Positions 1-11,210 of a DNA stretch of 64,000 bases are shown one piece after another. Each line of letters starts with the position of its first letter. Position 1 is the first letter of the stretch. The notes under the pieces were generated by a model. That model did no database searches. It was not told the DNA's origin and saw only the letters and a program-made list of their open reading frames with translations. The stretch comes from Casuarina equisetifolia (Eukaryota > Streptophyta > Magnoliopsida > Fagales > Casuarinaceae), in the NCBI GenBank assembly GCA_028551475.1, contig CM052360.1:7738501-7802500 (forward strand), in the 5' to 3' direction. A program made the translations under genes and the position numbers.

Positions 1-420
1 GAATCAAAGGAGGAAAATGGTGTTGTTGCAAGTTTCACACAACAATGTTGTTTTTGTTAAGAGAGCATGCAATGTCATTTTGGAAATTGATAGTTCTAGC
101 TAACAAACGACATCATTGCACTTAAAAAGGCTCAGAAGGAAAACATCATCATTTTGGCTTTGTCATTTTTAAGTAATGAGACAAACCGAAATTATGTTAT
201 TTTTTATTAGGTCACCAGAGAAAATGCAGAGCTACGTTGGGATGCCATTTGATTGGATGAAGAAATCGTCGGAGGTCATTTTGCAATCAGTTTTGATTGG
301 AAAATAGCTAGAAAACTTTGAATTATGGGTTGTGAGCAAAAGTGATTTTGGATCGAACAAGACGAACGAGTTTTAAGCTTGATTTGTGAAGAACACAATT
401 TTGAAAACCAAAGCTCTTGA
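1..420. other. Unassigned sequence at window start
   Basis: No coding region or repeat recognised. It lies directly left of a copy of NHL-gene sequence, and the similarity to the copy near 51,020 does not extend into it. Confidence 0.4.
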
Positions 421-905
421 TGCCATTATGATAAAAAGGGTGTATAGCCAATGTTATTTCATGTAAAAACTTCACTTTTAAAGAAGGAACTAAAAATAAA
501 TATATTCACTTTCCCACATCTTGCCAAATAATGTTCTATTCAAGTAGCATTTCAATGGAAACCATTTATGGATTTAACTTTTCAATTCCAAACATAGCCA
601 ATGCAAAAGATTACTAGATAAGAGCCTTTTGAATGAGAAGTGAAAATGGCCTTAGATAATTTTCGTGATAGTAGTCTAACCCAACATCAATTATACACCT
701 TCAAATGAGAACAAATTTATTTTTTAATATGCAGAAGGCAATACAGCATAAGTAGGTAGAAAACAAGACCCAATACTTACACTTTGAGAAAAAACAATTG
801 TCCTAACTCTTTGTTACAGCAACACTAGCATGTAACCAAAGAAACCAACTCCCACAAGCATTGCAAATCTTGTAATGGTAAAAAGAGTACATATTGATCA
901 ATAGA
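420..905 (-). pseudogene. Duplicated fragment of the NHL-repeat gene (intron plus one exon)
   Basis: This stretch repeats about 51,020-51,500 of the same window with scattered differences. It holds one exon-equivalent at about 783-870 on the minus strand, coding for the membrane-spanning part of an NHL-repeat protein (residues like GFFGYML). Where the copy at 51,413-51,415 reads CAA (Gln), this copy has TAA at 814-816, so it is interrupted. No flanking exons are present here; the right end is cut by a LINE remnant. It is a non-functional duplicate. The strand given is that of the exon. Confidence 0.8.
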
Positions 906-1640
906 TGAAAGGATTACTAGCTTGGAGTTTTAGGAATATTTTACAAGTAAGAAATGAACTCATACAACTAGTGACGAACTCAAAATACAATATTGCCAAA
1001 AGTTATGTAACATTGAGAGAGAATAGAGAAGATATTGAATGGGCAACACTCGTATGGAAATAAGAAGTACCAAAGCATAATTGTATCTGCTGGATCACTT
1101 TGAAAGACAAACTATCCACAGTAGATCGAGTGGCTAAATGGAATAATTCAGTGGATCTACAATGCAACCTTTACCAACAAGAAGAAGAATCACAAGAATA
1201 TTTATTTTTCAAATGCAGGTTCACAAACTACATCTGGAAGGCTCTATTAGGCATGAATGGATTAACTCGAAGGATTGAACACTGGAGAGCTTAAATATGT
1301 TGGATGATCAAGGCTGTCACGAGGAAGAGTTTTGCAGCAACTTTGCTTAGTATATTTTTCAAGGTCGTATTGTATCACATTTGGGAGAGAGAAATAAAAG
1401 AAGATTCAGCGATACAAGTCTAGATAATTCAACCATTATTACTAAAATCAGAAAGGATGTGAGAAGGAAGATTTCATCTACCAAAGGAGTTAAGCCTACA
1501 AATTGTAATAAATTCTTACAAAAGCTTTGAAATTTGTCAAGTACAATATTTGAGCTTAAATGATGATGTTTTGTAACCGAACAATCTTGTAAATTTTTAT
1601 GATGATATATGTTTTGACCTTTCACCAAAAAAAAAAAAAA
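905..1640 (+). mobile_element. 5'-truncated LINE 3' end (zinc-binding RT tail, poly-A)
   Basis: Reading the plus strand across about 1,060-1,560 gives the C-terminal zinc-binding segment found after plant L1-type reverse transcriptases: a KDKLSTVDR-like stretch, then a paired Cys and a FFKC motif, then an IWERNKRRF-like segment. An in-frame stop follows near 1,292. The element ends in an A-tract at 1,627-1,640. A short sequence just left of it (agatgaaagg, near 903) resembles the sequence after the poly-A (agatggaaagg, near 1,640), which could be a damaged target-site duplication. Only the last 0.7 kb of the LINE is present. Confidence 0.7.
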
Positions 1641-1689
1641 GATGGAAAGGCGAAAAAGAGTGATCAAGATCAATAGGAGTGGCGGTCAA

Positions 1690-2990
1690 TGACAAGTAGA
1701 GATGGCGCAGACAATAGTGGAGTCATTGTGGGCACCTGGGTGGCAAAGGGACATGAGGCCCCGCGTGGTGTTGACCGCTGCTTACACCTGTGCATCAAGT
1801 TAACTTCGACAACCTACTACTACCAAACCTCATTTTCCTGCCTATTGTCTTCATCCACGATTGCGCATCGCCGTTGGGTGTTTTTTTTTTTAAAAAAAAA
1901 AATAGAAGATTCGATTCATGCGAACCATTTCTTTTTTATGTGTCTTTCTATATTAAATAACTTTTTAATATATCAAAAAATCTCAATACGGTAAGCATGA
2001 ATATCTCATCACTAGTATATTATTTTAACCAACCTTTCACAAATTAATCATATACCAAGTCATAAAATAGTTTTAATTAATCATATTACAATCATGATCT
2101 ACTAAAACTAGATGTGCCTCCTTAAGGGTTGGGTGTTACCCAAATCCTAATTGATAAAAGATAATTGTATTCTATTTTCACTTATGTCTTAACCCTAACT
2201 CTCATTCTCTTTTAGCACATATTCTGCACTCCTCTTTTGTTTTTTTTTTTTCCCTAGAATTCTTATCTTATCTTTATTTTTTCTATTCTTTTTGAATTAT
2301 GATTTTGTCTGTAGACAAATTGTCACAAGTATATTATAAAAAATATTTAATTGTAACAATAACTCTAGTAGGGGTTTATTTGGAAGAGGCCAACTGTTAA
2401 TAGATATAATTTATGCCTTGTATCTATTTACCCATGGCTTGTCACTCCCTTAGGTGACCATGACTTCGCCAGAAATAATTCACATCCCCTTTGAACAATC
2501 CAATCACTTCTCTGTCCTTACACTATTTTCCCCCGATCATTGGCTATTATATATGTCTGATTACAATCTCTCATCCTCCACTCCTTTCTCTCTATAATTT
2601 AGTCCTTTGCATTTCAATCTATTAGCAATTTTCTTTCTCACCCCTTATCTTATTTTTGGTAACTTTAATGGGTACTTTGGAAGTGTTTCTGTTAGACTAA
2701 ACAATACAAGCATTCTTAATTCTATTTGAAGGTCTTAATTAGATAATAAAATAATAGTGGAACCAAATAGCATAAATTATTTTAAATATCTATTTTTCAT
2801 GCTAGTAAATCTCTGGCCATTAAGTGTACCTCTTTAATCATAAAAGAAATACCAACAAAACGTAAAATGATTGTGACAAAAAGTGGTCATGGCAAATGAT
2901 TACAAAGATTATATTTGTTTAAAGGTTATTGAAAAAGCATTATGCTTGAACCCATAGAATAATAGGTCACTTCGCTGGTAATTGATATGA
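1690..2990. other. Gene-poor AT-rich stretch
   Basis: Apart from homopolymer runs (T and A tracts near 1,880 and 2,240) nothing is recognisable. The open frame at 1,689-1,994 has no family resemblance and ends in low-complexity sequence. Confidence 0.4.
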
Positions 2991-3094
2991 TGAGGGAATT
3001 GGGGTACACTTGGTTTGTTTTTGAACAAGGGTCGGGTAACCCGGGGAAAGTTCAATTTCCATTAGAAAACCAATGAGGGAAACATTCCTTTGCT

Positions 3095-3199
3095 AACTAA
3101 TTGCCAATTTGAAGATGAAGAGAACTTTTTTGAAGTGATAGATGCTGATTATAATGAGGACCCACGACCATCACAGAAATGGAAGCAGAAGCCAAAGGT
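3095..3199 (+). other. Possible orphan exon, acidic, unidentified
   Basis: A short open stretch codes for an acidic peptide (core FEDEENFFEVIDADYNED, then a basic QKWKQKPK end) and stops exactly at an AAG followed by gtaaca, a plausible splice donor. I do not recognise the family and see no partner exon. It could be chance. Confidence 0.2.
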
Positions 3200-3234
3200 A
3201 ACATACCTTTTCTTCTTGCATTCCTTCCAATCCT

Positions 3235-3750
3235 TCTTTACCTAGGGAGCCCACTCATGATTTCGGAGCAGATCCCTTTGTGGCCGACATGGGTAAAATG
3301 CCTATGAAATACTTAGTTGTCTCTCTTTTCAAATAGTCTCTTTAAAAAGGAAGAGTTATCTAAATTTATGTGATACATTAGAAGTATTTTTCCACCCTCA
3401 TTTACTTGGGAAGTCCACTTATGATCCCTGAAAAAGTCAACATGGGTAAACTGCCTTGTAAAATACTTAAGTAACTCTCCTTTTAAATAGACTTGTTAAA
3501 ATGAAAATTTGCCTAGATTCATAAAACACATTATAAATATTTTTTGATCATTGCTTATTGAGCTTGCTCATGATGCTGAAACAATACATAGAAGATTACT
3601 TAGGAAGTACAAACAAAATCAACAACCTTTGTGATCCACATGAGCAAAACGCCTAATGAAAAGTTGAGGTCTCTTTGTTTTCAAATAGCTTCATTAAAAA
3701 AAAAAGAGAATTATCTAAATTTATAAGATATGTTATAAGCATTTTTCTCT
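3235..3750. repeat. Decayed tandem repeat, about three copies of 150-190 bp
   Basis: Three blocks share the same order of words. Each has a 'cccactcatgat'-like start (about 3,250; 3,412; 3,565), a 'catgggtaaa'-like middle, and an end of the type 'ttatctaaatttat...attttt' (about 3,358-3,395; 3,505-3,545; 3,705-3,746). A related end block recurs near 27,790. Copies are strongly diverged. Confidence 0.5.
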
Positions 3751-4481
3751 TTAATGCAAAACTCTTTATCTAATATTTTCTAACTAAAATGAGTAACGCT
3801 TATGATGTGACATGTAAGTTAAAATAATCATTCTTCACAATAAAATATTTTAAGAAAAGATGAATTTAAGCATTTTATATAGTATTAAAACTAGTCTTTC
3901 ATATGTATGCTCTAATCAAATCTCAAAAAGTAAGTCATTCACCCAAAACAAAACAAAAAAAAAAAGAAAAAGTTTGGATTACATAAAAAATATGGCATAA
4001 AAAGTCTCACATTAAAGAGATAACAATATAATGTGGTTATAAATATAAACAACTTTTCTTAATTAGGTCTTTAAAAACAAAGTAGACCGTAACTTTTCAT
4101 GTGACAAGGTTCAAAGGCTCCCTTTTTCTCCAAAGTCAACGTCCTTGAATGGTGGGGTTTGGATGTTCTAGCATATGTTGAAGGGTAAGTAAGGAAGACT
4201 ATTATAAGACATAGACGAATTGCCTAGCATTGCGGGAAGAACAACTCATTCAAATGCTTGATTGTGAATCTTCAAATGTTGTTGAACCTTTAGTTCTTTA
4301 TCTGAGTAACTAGTGGCTAAAATAAGGCCTCATGTGGTTGTCCAGTATTGCCTACTTCTGTTCAGAAATCACCAACTTCTCTGCACTTACCTTCATTTTC
4401 TACTTCAACTTGGCGATCCAATTCAAGGTTTTTGAATATTGAATTGACCAGCAAGTGGTGTAGTTCTTCACATAAAGAACA

Positions 4482-5008
4482 TGTTATGCACACAGGACCT
4501 GGTGTTAGGCCTATTGGGTGGCTGGTCGAATAAATCGACAAAGCGTTTCTTCTTAGATCCCCCTATGGTGATCACGAAGGAAAGACATTGCTGATTCGAG
4601 GAAGCAACCCTCCACTTTATTGATTTTTCAACTTGCTATTACAAGAGAGACTTCCTTTCTTAAATACAAATAAAAGATGTTGTCCTACACGCAATCCACT
4701 TACTACACGCCAACGTGGATTTACACTCCAATCCACTTACTACACGGCAACATGGATTTGCACTCTTAACTGACATTGCTTAAAGAACAGATAAACAAGG
4801 AATCAAGTTACCAAGGAGCATGATGGCCTAAGGTCGACGTTTAGTAGCTTTCATGGAGATAAGACAAAAGAGTTTCCTTCTCACGTTACTTTAAGTCCCA
4901 TCGTAAGGCTACCTTTTTCCCTTAGATAAGTCTTGTAGACCTTACGATTACTTTAAGTCCCATCGTGAGACTACCTTTTATCCTTGGATAGACCTTAGGA
5001 TCATAACA
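4482..5008 (-). repeat. 3' LTR of the chromovirus-like element (left copy)
   Basis: 527 bp, TG...CA ended in element sense. It is about 38 bp longer than its partner because a ~37-bp word beginning caatccacttactacac occurs twice in tandem (about 4,692 and 4,729); the right LTR has it once. Confidence 0.92.
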
Positions 5009-5029
5009 TGCGTCCCTTCCCATTTTAGA

Positions 5030-6122
5030 CCTTGTCCCCAAGGTCTATGTTTGGAAAACGCTGCTGAAGGCTGAGAACGTCCTCCCACGTGGCGTCTTCA
5101 GGAGAAAGACCTTGCCACTGCATGAGGAGTTGAGGGGTGCCATTTTGAATATGATTCCCTAAGATAGCAAGAGAGATAGCGGTCGGGTAGCCAGTGAGGC
5201 CTTGGGGCTATGGCATTTCAATTGGCTCATGGGTGGGTTGACCCACATACTTGCGAAGACACGAAACGTGGAAAATGGCATGAATTTGCGACTGTGGAGG
5301 CAGTGCAAGCTTGTAGGCAACTTTGCCAACCTTAGCGATGACTTGGTAGGGACCATAGAATCGAGGAAAGAGCTTTAAGGTTCGGCAAAGAGCCATTGTG
5401 GTCTGTCGATAAGGCTGCAAACGAAGAAGTACCCAGTCACCAACCTCAAAGTGAACTTCTTTGTGTTTCTTGTCATAAAAGCGCTTCATACAAGTTTGAG
5501 TGGCTTGCAAGTGCTCCTTAAGGGATTTAAGAACTTCCTCCCGATTATACAATTCTCGGTCAACTGACTCTACCAAGGTAGTACCCAGAACATATGGCAA
5601 TAGGGTAGAAGGGGGCCGTCCATACATGACTTCATATGGAGATAGTTTGGTGTTGGTATTGATGCTGGTATTATGACAAAACTCAGCCCAAGAAAGCCAT
5701 TTAACCCATTCACATGGCTGCCCATTGACAAAACAGCGGAGATACATCTCAATGGATTTGTTAGCAGCTTCAGTTTGGCCATCCATTTTGGGATGGTATG
5801 CGGAATTGTAGGCAAAGTGGGTGCCTTGCAAACAGAACAACTCAGTCCAGAATAAACTAGTAAAGATTGCTCCTTGATCACTAAGAATGTGAAAGGGTAA
5901 TCTGTACAGTTTAAAGATCTCTGCAAAAAACAAGCGAGCCACAGTAATAGCAGTGTATGGGTGTGATAAAGGCACAAAACGAGCATACTTGGACAGACGG
6001 TCGACAACGACCATGAGAGAGTTCTTGCCATGGGAAGTGGGCAACCCATCGATGAAGTCAATTGAGATCTCTGTCCAGATTTGGGTTGGTATAGGGAGAG
6101 GTTGGAGCAACCCAGCTGGCAC
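5030..6122 (-). pseudogene. Chromovirus integrase and chromodomain remnant
   Basis: The frame at 5,208-6,122 is open for 304 codons. It shows the three acidic residues of an rve integrase core: DFIDGLP, LSDQGAIF and the Glu in GQTEAANK. A GPY/F-type C-terminal part follows (VGDWVLLRLQPY, FYGPYQVI). After a stop, the same frame continues into a chromodomain-like end (QWQGLSPEDATWE, about 5,100-5,140). Chromodomains steer such elements to heterochromatin. Confidence 0.85.
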
Positions 6123-6508
6123 CTGATTATCGGCCTTGTGCTATTGGTAAGTCAAGCAAGATTTAATGAAAGTCTTAAGGTGGGTCCGCATGTTCTTCTA
6201 ATAAAAAACGGAACGTAGTCGTTGGATGGTTTTAAGGAACCCTTCATGTGTACTGCCGTGAAATTGCTAGAGAATAGTTGGGATGAGTTCGAAATCATCC
6301 AAGAGGAATATTCAGCCTTTGAAGAAAACCAATCCAGCTTTGTATTCCCAAGGACCTACTGCTTCACCTTGTTGTATTCAAGTGATAAGGTCTTGCAATC
6401 GAGCTTGCGTCTCTTCCCGAATTGGCTCAACCCAAAGGGGAACTGGAGTAGAGATGCCATTCAAAGAAATAAGAGGTGAAGGATTTGATTTCCTCTCATG
6501 AGGGTAAC

Positions 6509-6970
6509 TTAAGGCATTGGACATGTGGGCTTCATTAAGCTCGTGAGTGCTTTCTCCAGCAGGTGTAGGCAAGTGATGGTTTGTGGCATGCCCCACCTTG
6601 GCCACTTTATAAAAAAAAAAGAGGTGTCACCCAGCCATTCCCCACATGTGGTAGCAACTCCCGTGTGAGCAATTTCTTTTCCCAATGCTAGTTTGTCACT
6701 CAACGATACCTGCTTAATTTCTGGCAAGTGAGACAAAGCATCGACAGCTTTGTTGAGGCGCCCCGGCTTATACTCAATCCTGAAATCAAAGCCAATAAGC
6801 TTGGCTAGCCACTTTTGTTGGCTAGGTGTGGAAATAAGCTGATCCCACAAGTATTTCAAGGATTGCTGGTCTGTACGGATGACGAACTACTGTCTAAGAA
6901 GGTAGTGACGCCATTGGCATACTGCTAACAACAAGGTAGTCATCTCCCTCTCGTATGCTGAGCTATGAAT
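6509..6970 (-). pseudogene. Chromovirus RNase H remnant
   Basis: The segment at 6,509-6,859 carries the end of the Ty3 RNase H domain (WLAKLIGFDFRIEYKPG followed by NKAVDALSHLP), with the DALS Asp kept. The upstream part lies in another frame. Confidence 0.75.
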
Positions 6971-7099
6971 GCTTCGGCCAAATAAAGCTCTACTGAAGAA
7001 TGCTAGTGGACGACCTTTTTAGGAGAGGATGGCCCCAACACTAACATTAGAGGCATCGCATTCCACCACAAAGGGCTTGGAAAAGTTAGGCAATTGGAG

Positions 7100-8247
7100 G
7101 ACTGGGGTGGTTGTCATGAGTTACTTGAGAGTTTGGAAAGCTTGCTCTGCAGAAGGAGTCCATACAAAAGCAACCTTCTTCAGTAGTTCAATAAGGGGTT
7201 TGGCTGTAATACCATAACAAGCCACAAAGCGGCGGTAGTACCCCGTGAGTCCGAGGAACCCACGTAAAGCCTTGAGCGTGTGGGGTTGAGGCCATGCCAG
7301 AATGGCCTGTATCTTGGTAGGATCAACACTAACTCCTTCAGGACTTATGGTGTGGCTAAGCAACCCAAGTTGTTTTTTTTCTGAACTCGCACTTTGAAAG
7401 CTTGGCAAATAGAGAGTGTTGTCGCAACACATTCAAAACCTCTCGGAGGTGCTGCAAATGCTCAGTCCAGGAGGTGCTAAAGACCAAAATGTCAAAAAAA
7501 AACCAACACGCACCTTCGCATTAAGTGCCGAAACATTGAGTTCATTAAGGATTGGAAGGAGGCAGGGGCATTTGACAAGCCGAACGGCATTACTAGCCAT
7601 TCGTAATGTCCCTTATGAGTCTAAAATGCAGTCTTATGGACATCCCGTGGAGCTACTTGGATTTGGTAATAGCCTAAGCAAAGGTCAAGCTTGGAGAAGA
7701 TGGAAGCACCATGGAGTTCATTGAGAAGCTCATCCACATTTGAGATGGGAAAATGATTTTTTATACTCATCCATGTGCGGTAGTCAACGCACATGCGCCA
7801 AGATCCGTCCTTTTTCTTCACAAGGATCACTGGGGTAGAGAAGGAACTGTTACTCCTCCGAATGACCCCTGAACTGAGTAGATCCTGGACTATATTCTTG
7901 ATTTTGACCTTTTGATAAAATGGATATCGGTATGGCTTTACGACAACAGGTTGTGATTCATCTTTGAGAATTATCTGGTGATCTTCCTCACGAGTAGGTG
8001 GCATGCCTTTTAATGGTTGGAAGACATCCTTGTATTCTTCCAATAACTGATCTAGATGTCTTGTGATAGAGTGGGACATGCAGCATGTGGCCCCTCCTTC
8101 CGTGTAGTCATCTTGAACAGTCATGAGCTGCAACACCATGACTTGTTTTTGTTTTTGGAGTTCCTTGGACATTTCAGTGCCGTTGATGAGCTTGTTCTGT
8201 GGTCGGGCCACCCCAAGTGAGTTCCAATTTCTTTCCTTCATAAGCAA
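7100..8247 (-). pseudogene. Chromovirus reverse transcriptase remnant
   Basis: Two open pieces cover it. 7,621-8,247 has the fingers motifs (GVIRRSNSSFSTPVILVKK, DGSWRMCVDYR). 7,121-7,432 has the thumb and connection (RGFLGLTGYYRRF). Between them, near 7,490, the catalytic F-x-D-D box falls in a long T-run and is out of frame, so no active polymerase can be made. Confidence 0.85.
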
Positions 8248-8352
8248 ACTTCATGGTGAGGTGCTGAAAATTCTAGAGAATTGGACCCAACGAGTAAAAC
8301 CATTGGACCCCCATTACAGCATCAGCACCTGCAAGATCCAGCAGAATAAAAT

Positions 8353-8745
8353 CTACAAGACTGAGTCTTGGAACTTGACTTTGAGATTGTTGCATGAACT
8401 AGAGCTAAGGATAGTATTTCCATTAGCAACCCTAACTTGAAAAGCCCCTACATCAATGTGTCCTACCCCAAAGTATTTTGCAAACTTAAAGTGTAGGAAA
8501 TTATGAGAAGAACTGGAGTCCATGAGGAAACGAATTGGGTTGATAAGGGATTGTACCGTGCCTTCCACCTTCATGGTTTGGGGACTCGGTGTGCCATATA
8601 GGGCCTTAAGGGATACTACCGGAGGTTCCATCACTGGCTCTTCAATCTCGGCTTCAAGCTCCCACATAGTGATTTCTCCAGCATCTTCCTCCTCTGGTGA
8701 AAGACCCTTTAAGAATAAGAGTTTCAGAATAAGAGTTTCTTGCAA
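8353..8745 (-). pseudogene. Chromovirus aspartic protease remnant
   Basis: The retropepsin active site normally reads D-S/T-G in plant Ty3 elements. Here it reads FLMDSSSSHNFLHF, so the catalytic Asp is kept but the Gly after D-S is Ser. This substitution would be expected to inactivate the enzyme. Follows gag and precedes the reverse transcriptase. Confidence 0.75.
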
Positions 8746-9630
8746 TTATGTCCTGGGCTAAACCGCTCGTCGCAGTTGAAGCAAAGCCCCTTTAAGCGAC
8801 GTTCAACCATTTCTATAGAGGTGAGCCTTTTGATAGTCCGAACATTACTGGTAGTAGCTGGAGTGCTAACTATAGGTGGATGCAAAATTTTTTTTGTAGT
8901 TATGGGTTTGGAAGAGAGTGCTCTCTGACCATGCAACTTGGTTTCTAGAAGCTTAGCTGTGCCTAAAGCTCCCGAGAGAGAACTTGGCCTGGAAATGAGC
9001 ACATCAGCCTTAAGCTCCATTTTGAGGCCGCTAATAAAGCAACTTAGTTGTTGCCTTGGGGTCAAATGCTCTGTCTACAGAGAAACGCTTGAAAATGCCT
9101 TGTAATATTCATCCACCGTTCCCCATTGTTGAAGCTTGGTGAGGTCCCCAAAATAGTCTGTGAATTCATCAGGGTCGTTTCTCTCCATGAGATCTTCCAC
9201 CATCATCTCCCACGTAATGGAGTCTTTCCCATGTTGCTCCTTGAACAGTCAACCAAATTTGAGCCTCCCCATGTAGATTCTAGGAAGAAATCTTTACCTT
9301 GTTTGATTTTGAGGTTTTATGGCATTCAAAAAAAATGCTCTGCACGGCTAATCCAGTCTGTTGGGTCCCCTTCACCGTCATATGTTAGAAACTCCATTTT
9401 CATCTTGGTGTGACTTGGTTCTCCTCTAGAATCGCCATCAGTGTCATTGTGAGGGGGATTGCCACCTTTTCCAGAAGTGTTTCAGGACCCTTCGAACTTA
9501 GCCTGAAATTCAGCAAACATTTGTTTCATTGTTTGTTGCACTGACTGCTGCATCATTTGGTTGAACTCTTGGAATCGTTAGTCCAGATCATTTGTTGTAG
9601 AAATCCCGCCAGAGTCAGCCATCAGGAATG
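8724..9630 (-). pseudogene. Chromovirus gag remnant with CCHC zinc knuckle
   Basis: The clearest open part is 8,724-9,065. It ends in a zinc knuckle reading CFNCDERFSPGHNC, the usual CX2CX4HX4C-type RNA-binding motif expanded as in Ty3 Gag. Upstream (to about 9,630) the gag frame is recognisable but broken. It is followed on the same strand by the protease remnant. Confidence 0.75.
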
Positions 9631-9648
9631 CTGGCTGTGATACCAGTT

Positions 9649-10137
9649 TGTTATGCATAGAGGACTTGGTGTTAGGCCTATTGGGTGGTTGGTCGAATAA
9701 ATCAACAAAGCGTTTCTTCTTAGATCCCCTATGGTGATCATGAAGGAAAGACATTGCTGATTCGAGGAAGCAACCCTCCACTTTATTGATTTTTCAACTT
9801 GCTATTACAAGAGAGACTTCCTTTCTTAAATACAAATAAAAGATGTTGTCCTACACGCAATCCACTTACTACACGCCAACGTGGATTTGCACTCTTAACT
9901 GACATTGCTTAAAGAACAGATAAACAAGGAATCAAGTTACCAAGGAGCATGATGGCCTGAGGTCAACGTTTAGTAGCTTTCATGGAGATAAGACAAAAGA
10001 GTTTCCTTCTCACGTTACTTTAAGTCCCATCGTGAGGCTACCTTTTTCCCTTGGATAAGTCTTGTAGACCTTACGATTACTTTAAGTCCCATCGTGAGAC
10101 TACCTTTTATCCTTGGATAGACCTTAGGATCATAACA
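9649..10137 (-). repeat. 5' LTR of the chromovirus-like element (right copy)
   Basis: 489 bp, near identical to 4,482-5,008 apart from the single-copy 37-bp word and point differences. The primer-binding site lies immediately to its left. Confidence 0.92.
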
Positions 10138-11210
10138 GAACAAACTTAGACTTGATATTGAATTGACCAGCAAACTCCACTTTGAAATGTCTATCGATGA
10201 CCATAAACGAAATAAACTACTTTCTGTTTATGTTAAAGAGGAGGACAAGTCCAACTAGATTCATTTTCGAACATTCTAGGATGGCCCAAAAAGGATCAAT
10301 AGAACACGGACCGTCCACTATGAGTAAAAGGAATATTTGTGTCCCCAGCAAATTTGGCAGTGACATTAGCCATCTGTTCATCTAGGAAAAGAAGTCAAAC
10401 TTGTGATGCTTTCGGCTAATTTATAATAAAGTATATTCAATACCCAAAAGGATAGGAACTCTAATGGTCTAAGTCCTCTTCTTGGACCATTCGATGCACG
10501 TGCATGTTTTATACCATAATTAATAATCACAAAGATTTAGTTAGCTTCTACTCTAGTAGAAAAATGAGTCACTTTATCATAAATTGCTAAATCGGTAAAT
10601 ATAATTTAATCATGCAACAATTAAAAATGAAATAAATTGGCTTGAAATAGTCACATCCTCTACCATAATTTATTTCAAGTGTTCACACTCTTAAAAGTCT
10701 TCGAGATATAGTTAAAATATCTCTAAATATTAATTTTAGAAGTAGTTTAACCACTCCTCAAATAATATATGCCTGATTTGTCATCTTTTACGGGTAAATA
10801 GCTTAAAAGTTAATTAATAACCTTGTAACCATCTAGATATGTTTAACTATCTCATATGACTATTCTTTAAGAGTCAAGTTGTAATTCTCTAAAAGTTATA
10901 GCAAACAATAAAATAAAATTTTGCATATAAAAATATATGACGGAAATAATACCTATATAGATTTATAAGCTTATTTCAAAACATTAAAGTATAATTTATG
11001 TTAAATTGTGTAATATTATGATAATCTAATAGTTTGACCATTAAAGTAAGGGAGTTTGTTAAGTTATGGTTAATGAATATCAAATTATTAAAGAAGATAT
11101 TAAATATTTTATTTATAAAAAGATGAATTTTCATCACATAATACTTTAAAATTTTAAATTAAATATGAACCTTAATCTATAAGATTTAACAATTCAATTT
11201 GAATTGTTTT
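10138..11210. other. AT-rich stretch without recognised gene
   Basis: The phrase attgaattgaccagcaa occurs both left (4,438) and right (10,157) of the chromovirus insertion, so the flanking host DNA may contain a small older repeat. No coding region was identified. Confidence 0.35.

Larger units (their letters stand above)
4482..10137 (-). mobile_element. Ty3/gypsy LTR retrotransposon, chromovirus-like, defective
   Basis: The element is bounded by two LTRs with TGTTATG...CATAACA ends and flanked by the 5-bp duplication GAACA (4,477-4,481 and 10,138-10,142). It reads on the minus strand. Just inside the 5' LTR (right side, about 9,634-9,646) lies a tggtatcacagcc primer-binding site, a near match to initiator tRNA-Met. 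In order on the minus strand come gag with a CCHC knuckle (about 8,755-8,800), protease, reverse transcriptase (about 7,100-8,100), RNase H (about 6,500-6,960), integrase (5,208-6,122) and a C-terminal chromodomain-like segment (about 5,035-5,200, QWQGLSPEDATWE). Gag-pol order with integrase after RNase H is the Ty3 arrangement. Frames are broken many times, so it cannot move on its own. Confidence 0.95.

Noticed and set aside
1689..1994. 101-codon plus-strand open frame
   Set aside because: Ends in T and A runs, has no family resemblance and no promoter or splice context.
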